From: Ailanthus altissimus
Lineage: Eukaryota; Streptophyta; Magnoliopsida; Sapindales; Simaroubaceae
Direction of reading: 5' to 3'
NCBI GenBank assembly: GCA_946807835.1
Contig: OX327691.1
Coordinates: 1,004,188 to 1,068,187 of the forward strand
DNA length: 64,000 nt
This document shows, one piece after another, positions 44,010 to 55,833 of the stretch. A model generated the notes under the pieces. It saw only the letters and a program-made list of their open reading frames with translations. It was not told the DNA's origin and searched no databases. The position numbers and the translations under genes are program-made. The stretch's first letter is position 1. Each line of letters begins with the position of its first letter.

Positions 44010-45572
44010 TGATGAACACATGAAAATACATATTTATTAAGAGATTCAGTCACCAATTAATGTCACTAATTTTAGTATTTTCTGTGTTTTTAGCTTGAAA
44101 TAAAGTGTTCTCCTTAAATTGTGATTAATGAATGTTATTTGGACAGGTTTAGGTAAAATGGACATAACTCTCAATGTAGAAATCAAAATAAAGAAATTCT
44201 TAAACCTGGTGCAACGTGACTCAATCTTACACAAATTTGAAAAATAGTGGAAAAGCTAATCCAACATGTTATGGGCCAAAAATTGAGATACAACAGAATC
44301 GGGCTACAACTCCTTGCTAGCTTAACCCAACTCACGTATTTGGACTGTATCTCACAAAATATGTACTCAATTGGTATAATTATTGAAGCTGTGAATTTCT
44401 GACTTAACTATCAACAACGCGTATGTTGATGGTAAAGTCCAAATCAGCCGTTATCATGGACCAAATCGCATTGCAAATGGGTAAAATGGTTGTTAGCCGA
44501 ATTCTGATGAATCTTTGGAATTTTGCTTATATCTCATTGGATACTCATCCAATTTGCATGGAATTTGTGCCTATGGAAAAAAGAGTCAAAATTCTACAAT
44601 TTTCATGTCGGATGCAGAAGCTGAATAGATCATTTACATTATCCAAAATGTACTGCAAGTGGATAAATGAGTTATTGGCTTAAAATTATTGAAGATTAAT
44701 GTCATCCATGACATATGTCCATTCATTGCCTATATAAGGAGACCCTTAGGACGTTTTTAACATGAGATAATTCTCTCTTCATTTCTTCTCAGTAAAATGT
44801 ATTGTAATTTAGGCTAGAGTTCTTGGCAAGGCTAAGAGATGAACTTTTATGTGTAGTAAATCTACTTCTATGCTTTGATTCGTTGCAAAGAGCTACAAAT
44901 GTTTGTAAGTTTGGTTTTGATTAAACTCTTATCTATTCTATTTTTTATAATCCAGAGATTATAATTCTCATGTCTCATATAAGTTCAGTCATGCTTTTCT
45001 TATGTGATTCTTGGTGAACTATAATTGTTACTGGTGATATTATTTTATATGTTAATCTTTTACTGCAGTATTGTCAAATTGATATATTGTCGATCTTGGA
45101 TAACATATAAGGGCAATAAATGTTTAATATTCAAGTTGATCTTTTACTGCAATATTGTCAAAGTGATATATTGTCGATCTTAGATAACTTGTATAAATGA
45201 ACATGATGTATGTTAATGCTTGCAAAGAGTTTAATTACGTCAAATACATGTGTTATCAAATGTGCTATATTTTCCTATCTTCTGATTGATTGTTTGGGAT
45301 GTGAAATTTTTAATTGAGTTATAAGCATTGAATCAAAGTGTAGAGTAGATTTATAAAGCATAATTGTGATTCTCAAAGCCTTGTTTAAATTATCATAAGA
45401 TATTTCCTTCAAATCATAGACAATCCTATCTCATCCACTTAAATCAATTAATTTTATCCTTTGCTACTGCTTTAATATTTTATTTCATCAACCTATTTTG
45501 CCAAAAGCTTCCTCGTGGGATCGACACCTCAATCTATATTGCGATAGCCGCGTTATATTTTGAGCGTAAACA
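44010..45572 (+). mobile_element. 3' LTR of the Athila-lineage element
   Basis: It runs from TGATGAACACATG to GAGCGTAAACA, followed by ATGGC. It differs from the 5' copy at about 60 positions, most of them in the first half. TATATAAGG at 44731-44739 is conserved. Confidence 0.9.
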
Positions 45573-46445
45573 ATGGCTGAGCGAGCACTTTACTAGTTTT
45601 CTATCTACCGATAGCATTTTATGCATTTATATGCACATTGTAGTTATTGTATTACATAGATTTTGGATATTGTTTTCCAAAGATGTAGATAAAATCCGCT
45701 CTGCAAGATTTCATCAGCATATAATAATAGAAACCGTTTTACAACTTTACATTAGTTTTAAAAGCACGATTTATGCATGTACTTTAGAATTTTGCTATCT
45801 ATGCATAATACTATTTTATTTGAAATCTTTTTTGCACTCCCTGAGCTCCTTTAGCTCACTCGTTTTGTATTTTATGTTTTCTAAACCCCTTTCCCAGGTG
45901 TAGGTCTCGGTACGCAAGCTGCTGATTCTCCTATTGCCGAGTAGTAGGCCAAATCCGAAAATCATTTTTGTATATGTAAATGTGCTAAATAGCACCATTT
46001 ACTTTATGCATATTAGTTGTAGGCATGTATATTTGTATGTATGGTTTGAACCAACAAGAAGAGATTTCGATATTATGATGATCGTTTTTGCTTTTTATGA
46101 TTATGCTTATTTTGCGATTCAAGTGAAGCAATTGAGTTGTGTTGGATTTTATTTGGAGAGGACCGGAGGTTCGAATTAGTAGTATTGAGAAGTGTTTGAA
46201 ATAGAAGTGAAATTTCTTTGCAGGTTTTATATGGATTTTTTGAAAAACAGGAGAAACTCTGCCCCTTTTTTTTTTAAAATTAAGATGTAGTTTTATGTAT
46301 ATTACAACATTTTCTCAGTAATAGCAAGAATAAAAAAGGGGTTCGCCAACTTACCCAGTTAGGTTCTGAGGAACTTTCATCGAGATGCCCGACAGGGCCG
46401 CTGAGATCTATAGTAGAGGGTCCCGGGTTGGGTCCTGTCACTATG

Positions 46446-47690
46446 GTATTTACAGTGACCTAGCAGGAAGCAGATCTAGCCCCAAAAGTTGTGACAAGTA
46501 CAATGTCAGGTTTTGATTGAGATGCTTATATACTGATAGATCCTAGAGCTACCCAGTCTCTTATTTCTATAGACTTTACTGCAAATCATAGTATAGTGCC
46601 ACAATTATTAGATTATAGTATGGCGGTGTCTCTTCCCACTGGAGACTCTATTATAGCAGAAAAGGTATGTAGAGGTAGTAAAATTTGTATAGCTGCTAAG
46701 AATTTTTGGCAACTTGATTTTGCTAGCCATCAGTGAATTTGATGTGATTTTGAGGATGGATTGGTTGTCAAATATCAGGCCACAGTGGATTGCTTCCAGA
46801 AAAAAGTTAGATTGTGTAGCCCAGGGGAAACTGAAGTTATTTTCTATTGAGTACAAAAAAATACTTCCCACTAGTATGGTGTTTGTAATGAGGGTAAGGA
46901 AAATACTTCGAAAGTTGTGTCAAGATTAGTCTATGCAATAGAATAAAATTAGAGGATAGTTCAGTGGTTAGAGAATTTTTGAATGTGTTCACAGATGATC
47001 TTCCAGAGTTACCTCCACATAGGGAAGTAGAGTTTCAAATAGAATTAGCCCCTGGAACGAAACCAATTTCTAAAACATCTTACAAAATGGCTCTTTCATA
47101 ATTGAAAGAATTGAAGGTTCAGATGAAAGAGTTGGTGAATAAGGGTTTCATCAGACCGAGTACATCTCCTTAGGGGGCACCGATCTTGTTTGTAAAGAAG
47201 AAAGATAGAAGTATGAGATTATGCATTGATTACAGAGAACTGAATAAAGTAACAGTGAGTAATCATATCCACTTCTGAGAATTGATGATCTATTTGATCA
47301 GCTACAGGGGCCAGACAATTTTCCAAGATAGATATGAGGTCAGGTTATTATCAATTGAAAATCTAAGTGGAAGATGTTTCCAAAATTGCCTTTAGGATAC
47401 GATACGGGCATTATGAATTCTTGGTTATGCCTTTTGGGCTAACTAATGCCTCACCCGTTTTTATGGATCTTATAAACATGATTTTTTGGTTTTATTTAGA
47501 TCAATTTGTGATAGTATTTATTAATGATATACATGTCTATTCAACCAGCAAGGAAGAGCACACAAAATATCTGAAGATTATTTTGCAGACTCTAAGGGAA
47601 CATTGGCTATATGCCAAACTCAATAAATGTCAGTTCTAGTTAGATAAAATTATATTTTGGGACATGTTGTCTCTACAGATGGGGTAACTG
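46446..47690 (+). pseudogene. Protease and reverse transcriptase of element B (broken)
   Basis: This follows solo LTR C. The protease reads ILIDPRATQSLISIDF (usually D-x-G-A-T-H-S; here D-P-R-A-T-Q-S), then SMAVSLPTGD. RT: PSYLHIGK-like, [38 protein letters not shown] and the active site [10 protein letters not shown] at 47514-47543. The first Asp of I-D-D is Asn (47523-47525), as in element G. KLNKCQF follows, then stops. At least a dozen stops or shifts are present. Confidence 0.75.
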
Positions 47691-48320
47691 TAGATCCTTA
47701 GAAGATTGAAGCCATAGTGAATTGAAGATAACCCATGAATGTGACGGAGGTTCATAGTTTATTGGGTTTGGTTGGATATTATAGGAAGTTTGTAGAGGGA
47801 TTTTCAAAGTAGTCCTCTAGCTAAGCTAACCCGAAAAGAAGAAAATTTTGTATGGTCGGAGGCGTGCCAGTAGAGTTTTGATGAGTTGAAGAGAAAGTTG
47901 ACCTTAGCCCAGTACTTACACTTCTATCAGGGAAGGATGGATTTACTATATATTATGATGCTTCCAAGCAGGGTCTAGGTTATGTACTGATGCAGAAGGA
48001 AAAGGTAATAGCCTATGCTTCCTGACAATTAAAGAATCATGAGCAGAATTATCCCACGCATGACTTAGAGCTAGCAGCGGTAGTTTTTGCTTTAAGAATT
48101 TAGAGGCATTATTTGTATGAAGTTCCCTGCAAGATTTTTACAGACCACAAGAGCCTGCAGTACTTGTTTATCCAAAAAGAGTTAAATAAGAGATAGAGAA
48201 AATGGCTAGAGCTTATCAAGGATTATAAGTGCACACTTTAATACCATCCGAAAAAAACTAATGTAGTAGCAGATGCTATCAGCAGAAAGCCTGTTAGCTC
48301 AGTAGCTCACCTAAAACTCG
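47691..48320 (+). pseudogene. RNase H of element B (broken)
   Basis: Readings include [23 protein letters not shown], a HDLELAAVVFALR segment with the Glu ligand, and KIFTDHKSLQYLF, ending NVVADAISRKP. The Asp/Glu set is retained but frames are interrupted by stops (for example after AYAS and ALRI). Confidence 0.7.
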
Positions 48321-49290
48321 CATATCTATTAGTGATAATAGAATTGAGATCTTTAAGTGTGAGACTGTTGTTAGATTCGAGAGCACTATTAACCATATTT
48401 CAAGTCCGTCTGATACTAATTGATTAGATCAGATAATTATAGACTCAAGATCCACAAGTAGTTAAATTGAAGGGTAAAATTGAGTCTGGGCAGTTAAAGG
48501 ACTTTTCAGTGACTGGGGATGGTGTAGTAACCTTGGGTCAAAGATTATGTATACCGGATGTGAATGTGTTAAGAAGAGAGATTATAGAAGAAGCTCAGTC
48601 TTCTGTATACGCTATGTATTCGGGGAGCACAAAAATATACCGTACCCTAAAGGAGTACTACTAGCAGAAAGGCATAAAGAAAGATATAGTCGAATTTGTC
48701 TCCAGATGCCTAACTTGCCAGCAGGTAAAGGCCGACCGTCAGAAACCTGCAGGGCTCTTACAACCCCTTCCGATCCCTAAGTGAAAATGGGAGAGGATAA
48801 CAATGGATTTTGTGATACGGCTTCTACGTAGCCAAAAAGGCAATGACACGATATGGGTAATTATTGATAGATTGACAAAATTTGCCCATTTCCTACCCAT
48901 CATAAGTAATTATTTCAAGGATAAATTGGCCCAATTGTATGTAGATAAAGTGGTACGACTTCATGGTACTCCAATATCTATAGTTTCAGATAAAGATCTG
49001 AGGTTCACAACCCAATTTTGGCCCAGCTTACAAAAAGCTCTAGGCACTAAATTGAATTTCAGTACGGCTTTTCATACACAGACGGATGGCCAGTGTGAGC
49101 AGATAATTCAGATACTTGAGGATATGATTAGGGTGTGTGTTATGGAGTTTAAGAGGAGTTGGGATACTTACCTACCATTGATGGAGTTCGCTACAATAAT
49201 AGCTACCCGGCTAGTATCGGGATGGCACCATATGAAGGATTGTATGGAAGGAAGTGCAGAACTCTAGTTTGTTAGGATGAGGTCGTTAAA
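48321..49290 (+). pseudogene. Integrase zinc domain and core of element B (broken)
   Basis: LKGKIESGQLKDFSVTGDGVVTLGQRLC introduces the domain at 48467-48664. The zinc-finger part is degraded by a shift near 48660. The core at 48803-49267 is open: MDFVIRLLRSQKGNDTIWVIIDRLTKFAHFLP (Asp), IVSDKDLRFTTQFW (Asp) and DGQCEQIIQILEDMIR (Glu), so the catalytic triad is intact. The end LPLMEFATIIATRLVSGW has shifted out of the expected Y-N-N-S. Confidence 0.8.
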
Positions 49291-49860
49291 AAGAAGCTTA
49301 TTGGTCCAGAAATTGTCCAGATTACTTCAAAAAAGATTAAAGTTATCAGGCAAAGATTGAAAATAACTAATGATAGACAGAAAAGTTATCCAGATAATTG
49401 GAGAAGGGACTTGGAGTTTCAGGTTGGTGATAAAGTCTTCCTAAAGATATCACCATGGAAATGAGTATTAATATTCAAGAAGTGAGAAAAGTTGAGTCCC
49501 CGATACATTGGGCCATATAAGATAGTTGAAAGAGTTGGGGAAGTGGCATATCGTCTATAGTTGCCGAAAGAACTGGCCTGAAGCCATAACTTGTTTCACG
49601 TTTCCATGCTTCGCAGGTACTTAGTAGATCCTTCGCACATCCTAAGGGAACAGTTAGTAGAATTGAACGAGAATTTGACATACCAAGAAAAGCCTGTGCA
49701 ATTTTAGACCAGAAAAAATAAGTGCTTCATAATAAAACCATTCCCCTAGTGAATGAGTTGTGGATGAACCATGGAGTAGAAGAAGCCACTTGGGAACGTG
49801 AAGATCAGATGCGAGTACAAGATCCCCACCTCTTTGAGACAGGTATGGTTTTAATTTTGA
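49291..49860 (+). pseudogene. Integrase C-terminal and chromodomain of element B (broken)
   Basis: The reading includes LEFQVGDKVFLKISPW, RYIGPYKIVERVGEVAYR and HNLFHVSMLRRYLVDPSH, the usual chromovirus end. It then reaches a chromodomain-like tail in a shifted frame with NHGVEEATWEREDQMRV. The chromodomain would tether integrase to methylated histones. Stops at several points. Confidence 0.7.
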
Positions 49861-49890
49861 GAATGAATTTTTTTTTAGGAATGGTGAAAT

Positions 49891-52180
49891 TGTAATATTC
49901 GATCCCTGTTAGTAGTGTAGGTGCCTAGATTTTGGTATAAAGCAATAAAGACACCATAAGGTTACCCAATTTTAACCTTATTAGAAATTTTTTTTATAGT
50001 GCGCGTGAGAGGTATTAGACCTAAATTGGTAATTTCATAGTCGATCAGAGAGTCGAACGGTCATGAAATTTTTTTTCTATTGGCTTGAAAAAGAAAATAT
50101 CAATTTAACATTTTAATATATGTGTTATGCATAGAACAAGCCTTTTTTAAGAAATAAATTTCATATGTTCGAAAATGGACCTATTAGAGACAAGTTGATG
50201 GATTGCCAAGTTGGAAACCTAGTTGGTTCCTTTGACTATTCTAACTAAATAGTTAGAAAGGAACCAATTAAATACTTTCAGTTTTAACTAGTGGCAATTT
50301 AGAAATTTAGAAATAATTGAGGGGTAAATTGAACTTTTAAGAGAGCATTATATAAGGATGAAGTGTCTAGAAATTTAGCTAAGTTAAAAGCATAATATGT
50401 TAGAGCAAAAGAGGATTTTCGACCATGAGAGGAAGCAGTTGCTACAGTGAAATTCAATGTTTTTTTTAATGATTTTTCATGCTTGATCAAGTTAAAATCA
50501 AGCTAAATACAAGTTCCTAAGATCAATTAAAGCTTACACTAGTGCAAACCTAAGGAAAAGAGGTAAGAAAAACCTTATTTAACGAGGGTGGTTTATGATT
50601 TTTTAAGATCACTTCAATTAATATCTTTGTGTGAATTATTGATTTATATTGAGTTGAATTCAAGTGCGGAGCTCAAATGAGACACCAAACTAAAGGAATT
50701 AGTAAGGTAAGAATTAGGGTTTGTTGTGATCTTGTTGTAGGAACTTCAATTGAATGTTATTAGGGCATTAGAATTAAATTGGCATAATTTGAATGTCATT
50801 GGAACAAGAAATTGAGAAAAGAATTGTGTTGGGTGAGAAAGGGAATTCTGCCACTTTAGAAATTTTAGGGTTTGAATTGTGTTTTGGTTCAATTATTGTG
50901 TATAAATGATTCCTTTTGTTAATTGGATGTATATAGATGATGAAAAATCTAAAAATGAAGAAAAACGGACATAATTGTTCATTCTTGGTAAGATGAAGAG
51001 CAATTATGTCTAACCAATTTTATAGGGTGTTAAGAAATTTTTATGGCGTTGGATAGTGAATTAAATAAGATTGAATTACTTTGTAAATGAAAATCGAAAA
51101 GTGAAACCGATCCGGGCTTTGTAAGCCGATTAGGACGCCTATTAGTTTAAGTGTAATTTTAACATTTGTAAAGGTTCTAAATGTTATTTATGGCATGTAG
51201 GTGAAGAAAATCGAAAGTGGTAAAAGAAGGAAAATTTTGGAGAAGAATTGAGTTTGGAGTGATTAGTGAGTGAAAATTTGTAATAGTGTATCTTTCATTT
51301 AATATGTTATCGCATATTGAAATTGTATGTTTTATGTGATTTTTAATGTATAAGCATGATTTAAAGTTTTAGTATACAGTTATAATTATGCATTTCTTTG
51401 TTTAGTTTAAGAAACAGTTTTTAAAGTTATTAAATTAGTTTCAAAGGCTATTGGTACCCTCAGATTTTACAGTGTGGTGATAGTTTAAGACCTAGCCAGT
51501 ATATCTCGTACGCATAAGCAAGTATTGGAAGGTGACTCACTAACACCGGAAAGTCGAGTTGTAGAGTCATGTGAGTCAATCTATGTATATGGGGTACTAT
51601 CTCGTTATATGTAGGCGATGTAGGATTTCGCTGCATAGCTAGTGAGATGTCTTATGTCACAGTGGGTGTTGCTAGTTTAGACGTCCTGTAACCTACTCAC
51701 ATTGTGCAGTGCTAGTTTAGTCGATGCGTAAGTATAGAGTTTTAAGGTTATTATTGGTGCAGTTTAAAAAGAAAATGGCCGAGTGAGATTCAATAGTTTT
51801 TGAGTTACTGAACGCATATCATGTATTCATACGTGTACATATTAGTTATTATGCTTACATATTCTGGAAATTGTTTACAAATATTATTAATAAAAATCGT
51901 TTGGCAAGATTTTATTAGTATATAACTTTAGAAACTATTTTACAGTTCTATAATAGTTTTAGAAGCATGTTTTTTGCAGCTTTCGAATTTTAATATTTAT
52001 ACAGAATTTTATATTTTCACCGAAAATCTTAAATGCACTCACTGAGCTCTTTTAGCTCACCCGTTTTGTGTTTTATATTTTTTGAACCCCTCTCTAGGTG
52101 CGAGCCTCAATGCACAAGTTGCTAATTCTCCTACAACAGATTAGTGGGTCAAGACAGATGATCATTTTGTAAATGTAAAA
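49891..52180 (+). mobile_element. 3' LTR of element B (3' end deleted)
   Basis: It starts TGTAATATTCGATCCC after a purine-rich GGAATGGTGAAAT. A TATATAAGG (50349-50357) is the promoter candidate absent from the 5' copy. Homology to other LTRs stops after GATCATTTTGTAAATGT (about 52180), before the last ~500 bp, and Reina-like tail sequence follows. So a deletion removed the LTR end and part of the host element. Confidence 0.8.
50347..50357 (+). promoter_or_regulatory. TATA box of the B 3' LTR
   Basis: TTATATAAGGA lies about 457 bp into the LTR, matching the position in other copies, followed by GAAGTGTCTAGAAAT. Confidence 0.6.
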
Positions 52181-52220
52181 GAAGGGGAATAATGAGGGCA
52201 CGACTAACAAATGGTGCAGA
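52181..52220 (+). pseudogene. Fragment of Reina/CRM-like pol C-terminus
   Basis: GGGAATAATGAGGGCACGAC corresponds to the start of the tail at about 22937. It ends with GCAGA, the target copied at insertion of solo LTR D, and continues at 55010. Confidence 0.65.
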
Positions 52221-55004
52221 TGTAATATCTAACCCCTATTAGTAGTATTGGCGTCTAGATTTCGGTATAGAGTAATAAAGACATCGTAGGGTTACCCAAT
52301 TTTAACCCTATTAAAAATATTTTTTTATGGTGCGCGTGAGAGATATTAAACCTAATTTGGTAATGTCACACTCGATCGGAGTGTTGGACGACCCTAGAAT
52401 TTTTTTGAAATTTTTTTCTATTGCCTTGAAAAAGGAAATTCTATTTTACTCTATGAATTTTCATTTAAGGGTTATGTATGGAACAAGCCCTTATTTAGAA
52501 ACATAATCCATATATTAGAGAATTAACCAATTAGAAACAATCTCATGGATTGCCAAGTTGGAAATTCTAATTAGTTCCATGGACTATTCTAACTAGATAG
52601 TTATAAAGGACCTACTTACATACTTAGTTTCCAACTAAAGGCAAATTAGTAATTTAGAGTAAGTTGAGGGGTAAAATGGTGAATTGATGGATAACTATAT
52701 ATATAGTAGAAGTGTGTAGAAATTTCAAGTGATCAAAAAGCAAACACTTAGAGAAAAAGAGAGGAAATTCGAGCTAGAAGAGTGGTGGTGCTACAGTGAC
52801 CTTTCAAGTTTTCTTCTATATGATTTTTCATGTGTAATCAAGCTACAATAAGGTCACATATCAGTTCCTAAGCTCAATTGAAGACTCCATTAGTGAAAAT
52901 TAAAGAAAAAGAGGTAAAAAAAGATATTGTTTTGTGAGATTTATAAGTGAACTTTTAAGATTGCTTTAATTGATGTTCTTGTGTGTATTCTTGGTTTAGA
53001 TTGAGTTGAATTCTAGTGTGTAGTTTGAAGGAGTCATCAATTTGAAGAAATTGGCAAGGTAAGAATTAAGGTTTTGGGTGATTTGAATGTAAAGACTTCA
53101 ATTGGTTGTAATTAGGACATTAGAATAAAATTGGTTTGATTTTAGTGTAATTGGAACAAGAAATTGAGAAAAGAAATGTGTTGGAACCTAAGGTGAAATT
53201 CTGCCACTTTAGGAAAGTTAGGGATTGAGTGGTGTTTTGATTAAGTTGTTGTGTGTAAATGGTTCCTTATGTATATTGAATGAATATGGTTGATAGAAAA
53301 ACCAAAAATGAAGAAAATGGGATATAATTGTCCATTTTAGAAAGGTGAAGGGCAATTATGTCTAACCGAAGTGATAGGGTGTTAAAACATTTTCAGAGCG
53401 TCGGATGGTAAATTAGATAAGTTGAATGGCTCCGTAAATAAAAATTAGAAAGTAGTATCCATCGGGGCTTTGTATGCCGATTAGAGCGTTTAGTAGTTAA
53501 ATAAGATTCTAGCATTCGATTTGGTTTTAAATGTCATTTATGGTGTATAGGTAAAGAAAACTGAGAGCGGTAATAGGAGCAGAAATCCAGACCGAAATTG
53601 AGCTCGGAACGATTGTAAGTGAAAATCTGCCATTTCTTTAATCTGCCATTTCTTATGTTTCCGTATAATAAAAATGTATGTTTTATGAGCTTTTAATGCA
53701 TAAACGTGATTTATGATCTTGATATATATCCATAGGTACGTTTTTATATATTCGGTTTAAGAAACAGTTTTAAAATTTTTGCATCCGTTTTAAAGACCAT
53801 TGGTACCCTCTAATTTTAGTGGTGGTGATTGAATTAGACCTGGTCGGTATATCCCGTATACATTGGCAGGTTATGGGGTGTGTCACTAACTCTGAGAAGT
53901 CGGGATGTCGAGTCATGTGAGTCGCTCTATATGTACAGGGTATTGTCTCGCTATATGTAAGTGATGTAAGATTCTGCTGCATAGCCAGTGAGATGTCTTG
54001 AGATGTCACTGTAGGAGCTGGTAGTTGAGGTGCCCCTTGACCTTCACGTGTGCGATGCTAGTTGAGTCGTTGCGTGAGTATAGAGGTTTAGGGTTACCAT
54101 TGATACAGTTTAGAAAGAAAATGGCCAAGCGGAGACTTTACTAGCTTTTGATCTACTGATAGCATTTTATGCATTTATATGCATATGGCAGTTATTATGT
54201 TATATAGATTTTAGTTATTGTTTTCCAAAGATGTAGATAAAACTCGCTCTGCAAGATTTTATCCGCATATGATGTTAGAAACCAATTTACAACTTTACAT
54301 CAGTTTTAGAAGCATGATTTATGCATGTACTTTAGAATTTACTATCTATGCATAATGTTACTTTATTTGAAATCTTAATTGCACTCACTGAGCTCCTTTA
54401 GCTCACTCGTTTTGTATTTTATGTTTTCTAAACCCCCTTCCCAGGTACAGGTCCCGGCACGCAAGCTGCTGATTCTCCTATTGCTGAGTAGTGAGCCAAA
54501 TCTGAAGATCATTTTTGTATATGTAAATGTGCTAAATAACACCCTTTACTTTCTGCATAGTAGTTGTAGGCATGTATATTTGTTTGTATGTTTTGAACCA
54601 ACAAGAAGAGATTTCAATATGATGATGATCGTTTTTACTTTTTATGAGTATGCTCATTTTGTGATTTAAATGAAACTATTGAGTTGTGTTGGATTTGATT
54701 TGGAAAGAACCGGAGGTCCAAATTGGTAGTATTGTGAGAAGTGTTTGAAATAGAAGTGAAATTTCTTTGCAGGTTTTATATGAATTTTCTGAAAAATAGG
54801 GGAAACTCTGCCCCTTTTTTTTTTAAACTTAAGAAGTGATTTTCGTGTATATGCCAAGATTTTCTTAATAATAGCAAGAACTAAAAAGGGGTTCGCCTCG
54901 CAGAATTTCTCAACTTACCCAGTTAAATTCTGAAAAACTTCTGTCGAGGTGCCCGACAGGGCCGCTGGGACCTACAGTAGAGGGTCGCGGGTCGGGTCAT
55001 GTCA
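52221..55004 (+). mobile_element. Solo LTR D (Tekay-like family)
   Basis: The 2784-bp unit runs TGTAATATCTAACCCC to GGGTCATGTCA with exact GCAGA duplications (52216-52220 and 55005-55009). It matches C and E along its length, with a TATATATA at about 52696-52705. There is no internal region. Confidence 0.9.
52693..52706 (+). promoter_or_regulatory. Candidate TATA box of solo LTR D
   Basis: AACTATATATATAG lies about 475 bp from the LTR start and is followed by AGTGTGTAGAAAT, conserved in copies C and E. Confidence 0.55.
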
Positions 55005-55266
55005 GCAGATCTTATTCAAGTTCTAGTTAGAGTGGTTACAAGGGCTCAAGCTAAAAGGTTCAATGAAACTCTCATTGCACTGATTCAAAATATTTGGGCT
55101 TAAGTGAATTCGTGGAGGCCCAAGGAAGATATTTCACTTGTTCCACAAGGTTGGATTTTCATGATTCAAGCTTTGGAATAATCTAGTAGAAATTCCTCAT
55201 ATCACAAAGTGGGTGGATTGAGTGGAGTTTTCTAAATTTATGCTTACCTAAGTTTGACTCATTAAG
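55005..55266 (+). pseudogene. C-terminal tail of the Reina/CRM-like pol
   Basis: The frame reads IQVLVRVVTRAQAKRFNETL, IQNIWA, a stop, VNSWRPKEDISLVPQGW and IFMIQALE. The TRAQAK motif closes these polyproteins just before the LTR. This is the mate of the tail at 22937-23227. Confidence 0.7.
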
Positions 55267-55833
55267 TGTTGGGGAATGATGGGAACATTAACACAACAAC
55301 CTATATGAGCAATCTAAGTGGTTAGAAGCTTTTAGGAGCCTACGATAAATATTTATGATAGTAGTTGTAATGTTTAAAATAAAGCCTTAGTTGTTGGTAG
55401 TAGCTGGTAGTTAGTTAAAGTCTGTAACTACATTTATTGTTGTAGTTGCAAAGTGTGAAAACTAATTTAAAATAAAAGCCTTATTGGCAGTAGTTGATAG
55501 TTTTTAAATAGTTATTAAATGTTATAATAAATGCTGGCATCCTAAATGTTCACTATAAATACATGAAGGATGAGGGGAAAACATTCAACAATTTGATTAA
55601 GAAAATTCTCATTAGTTCGTTTATAACTCTTTGAACTTATCGAATCAATTTCGTGGCATTCTCCTTCGACTTATTAATCAATCATTCTATAATTGATTGT
55701 GGCATCTTCATTATACCAAGGTTCTGCTTCAATATAAGTAATGGGTCGTAATTCTATACAAATCTATTTCTAGATAGTCTTAGTGTCCTTTTTTATCCAC
55801 AACTTTATCAATTTATTGGCGTGCATCATATCA
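55267..55833 (+). mobile_element. 3' LTR of the Reina/CRM-like element
   Basis: The 567-bp repeat from TGTTGGGGAATG to ATCATATCA matches 23228-23709 and has the extra near-duplicated segment at about 55380-55470. Confidence 0.8.

Larger units (their letters stand above)
34000..45572 (+). mobile_element. Athila-lineage LTR retrotransposon, near-complete, with an accessory gene
   Basis: An 11.6-kb element flanked by exact ATGGC copies (33995-33999 and 45573-45577), inserted in solo LTR C. It has LTRs of 1564 and 1563 bp, a tRNA-Asp primer site, a long repeat-bearing leader, gag, protease, RT, RNase H, integrase, an accessory frame downstream of pol, a 1.5-kb non-coding stretch and a polypurine tract. 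The gag-pol frame carries six in-frame stops and one frameshift. By hand the LTRs differ at roughly 60 positions (about 4%), so it is one of the younger insertions here. The RT and gag motifs and the tRNA-Asp primer fit Athila/Tat. Confidence 0.9.
32048..46440 (+). mobile_element. Solo LTR C (Tekay-like family) carrying the Athila element
   Basis: The two LTR parts, 32048-33999 and 45578-46440 (about 2.8 kb together), run TGTAATATCCAATCCC to GGGTCCTGTCA. Flanks are CTAGG (32043-32047) and CTATG (46441-46445), a target duplication with one change; removing the unit rejoins the gag-protease sequence of B (compare element G near 4945). A TATA-like GCACTATATATATG lies near 32521. Confidence 0.85.
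28612..52180 (+). mobile_element. Element B: Tekay-like chromovirus with nested insertions
   Basis: B consists of the 5' LTR (28612-30989), primer site, gag (31140-32042), protease to chromodomain (46446-49860), polypurine region and 3' LTR (49891-about 52180). The gag-protease junction is split by solo LTR C, itself carrying the Athila element. The bases before the 5' LTR are ATGTT. The matching duplicate is not found after the 3' LTR because that LTR's end has been deleted together with adjacent Reina-like sequence. Closest relative in the window: element G. Confidence 0.85.
23228..55833 (+). mobile_element. Reina/CRM-like chromovirus hosting the central nest
   Basis: The parts belonging to this element are the 5' LTR (23228-23709), the internal region (23710-28611), tail pieces (52181-52220 and 55010-55266) and the 3' LTR (55267-55833). 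Between them lie element B and solo LTR D. Without the insertions it is about 6 kb, normal for the small chromoviruses. The order gag, protease, RT, RNase H, integrase and C-terminal TRARAK motif is clear. Lineage (Reina versus CRM or Galadriel) is not settled. All frames are broken. Confidence 0.75.
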
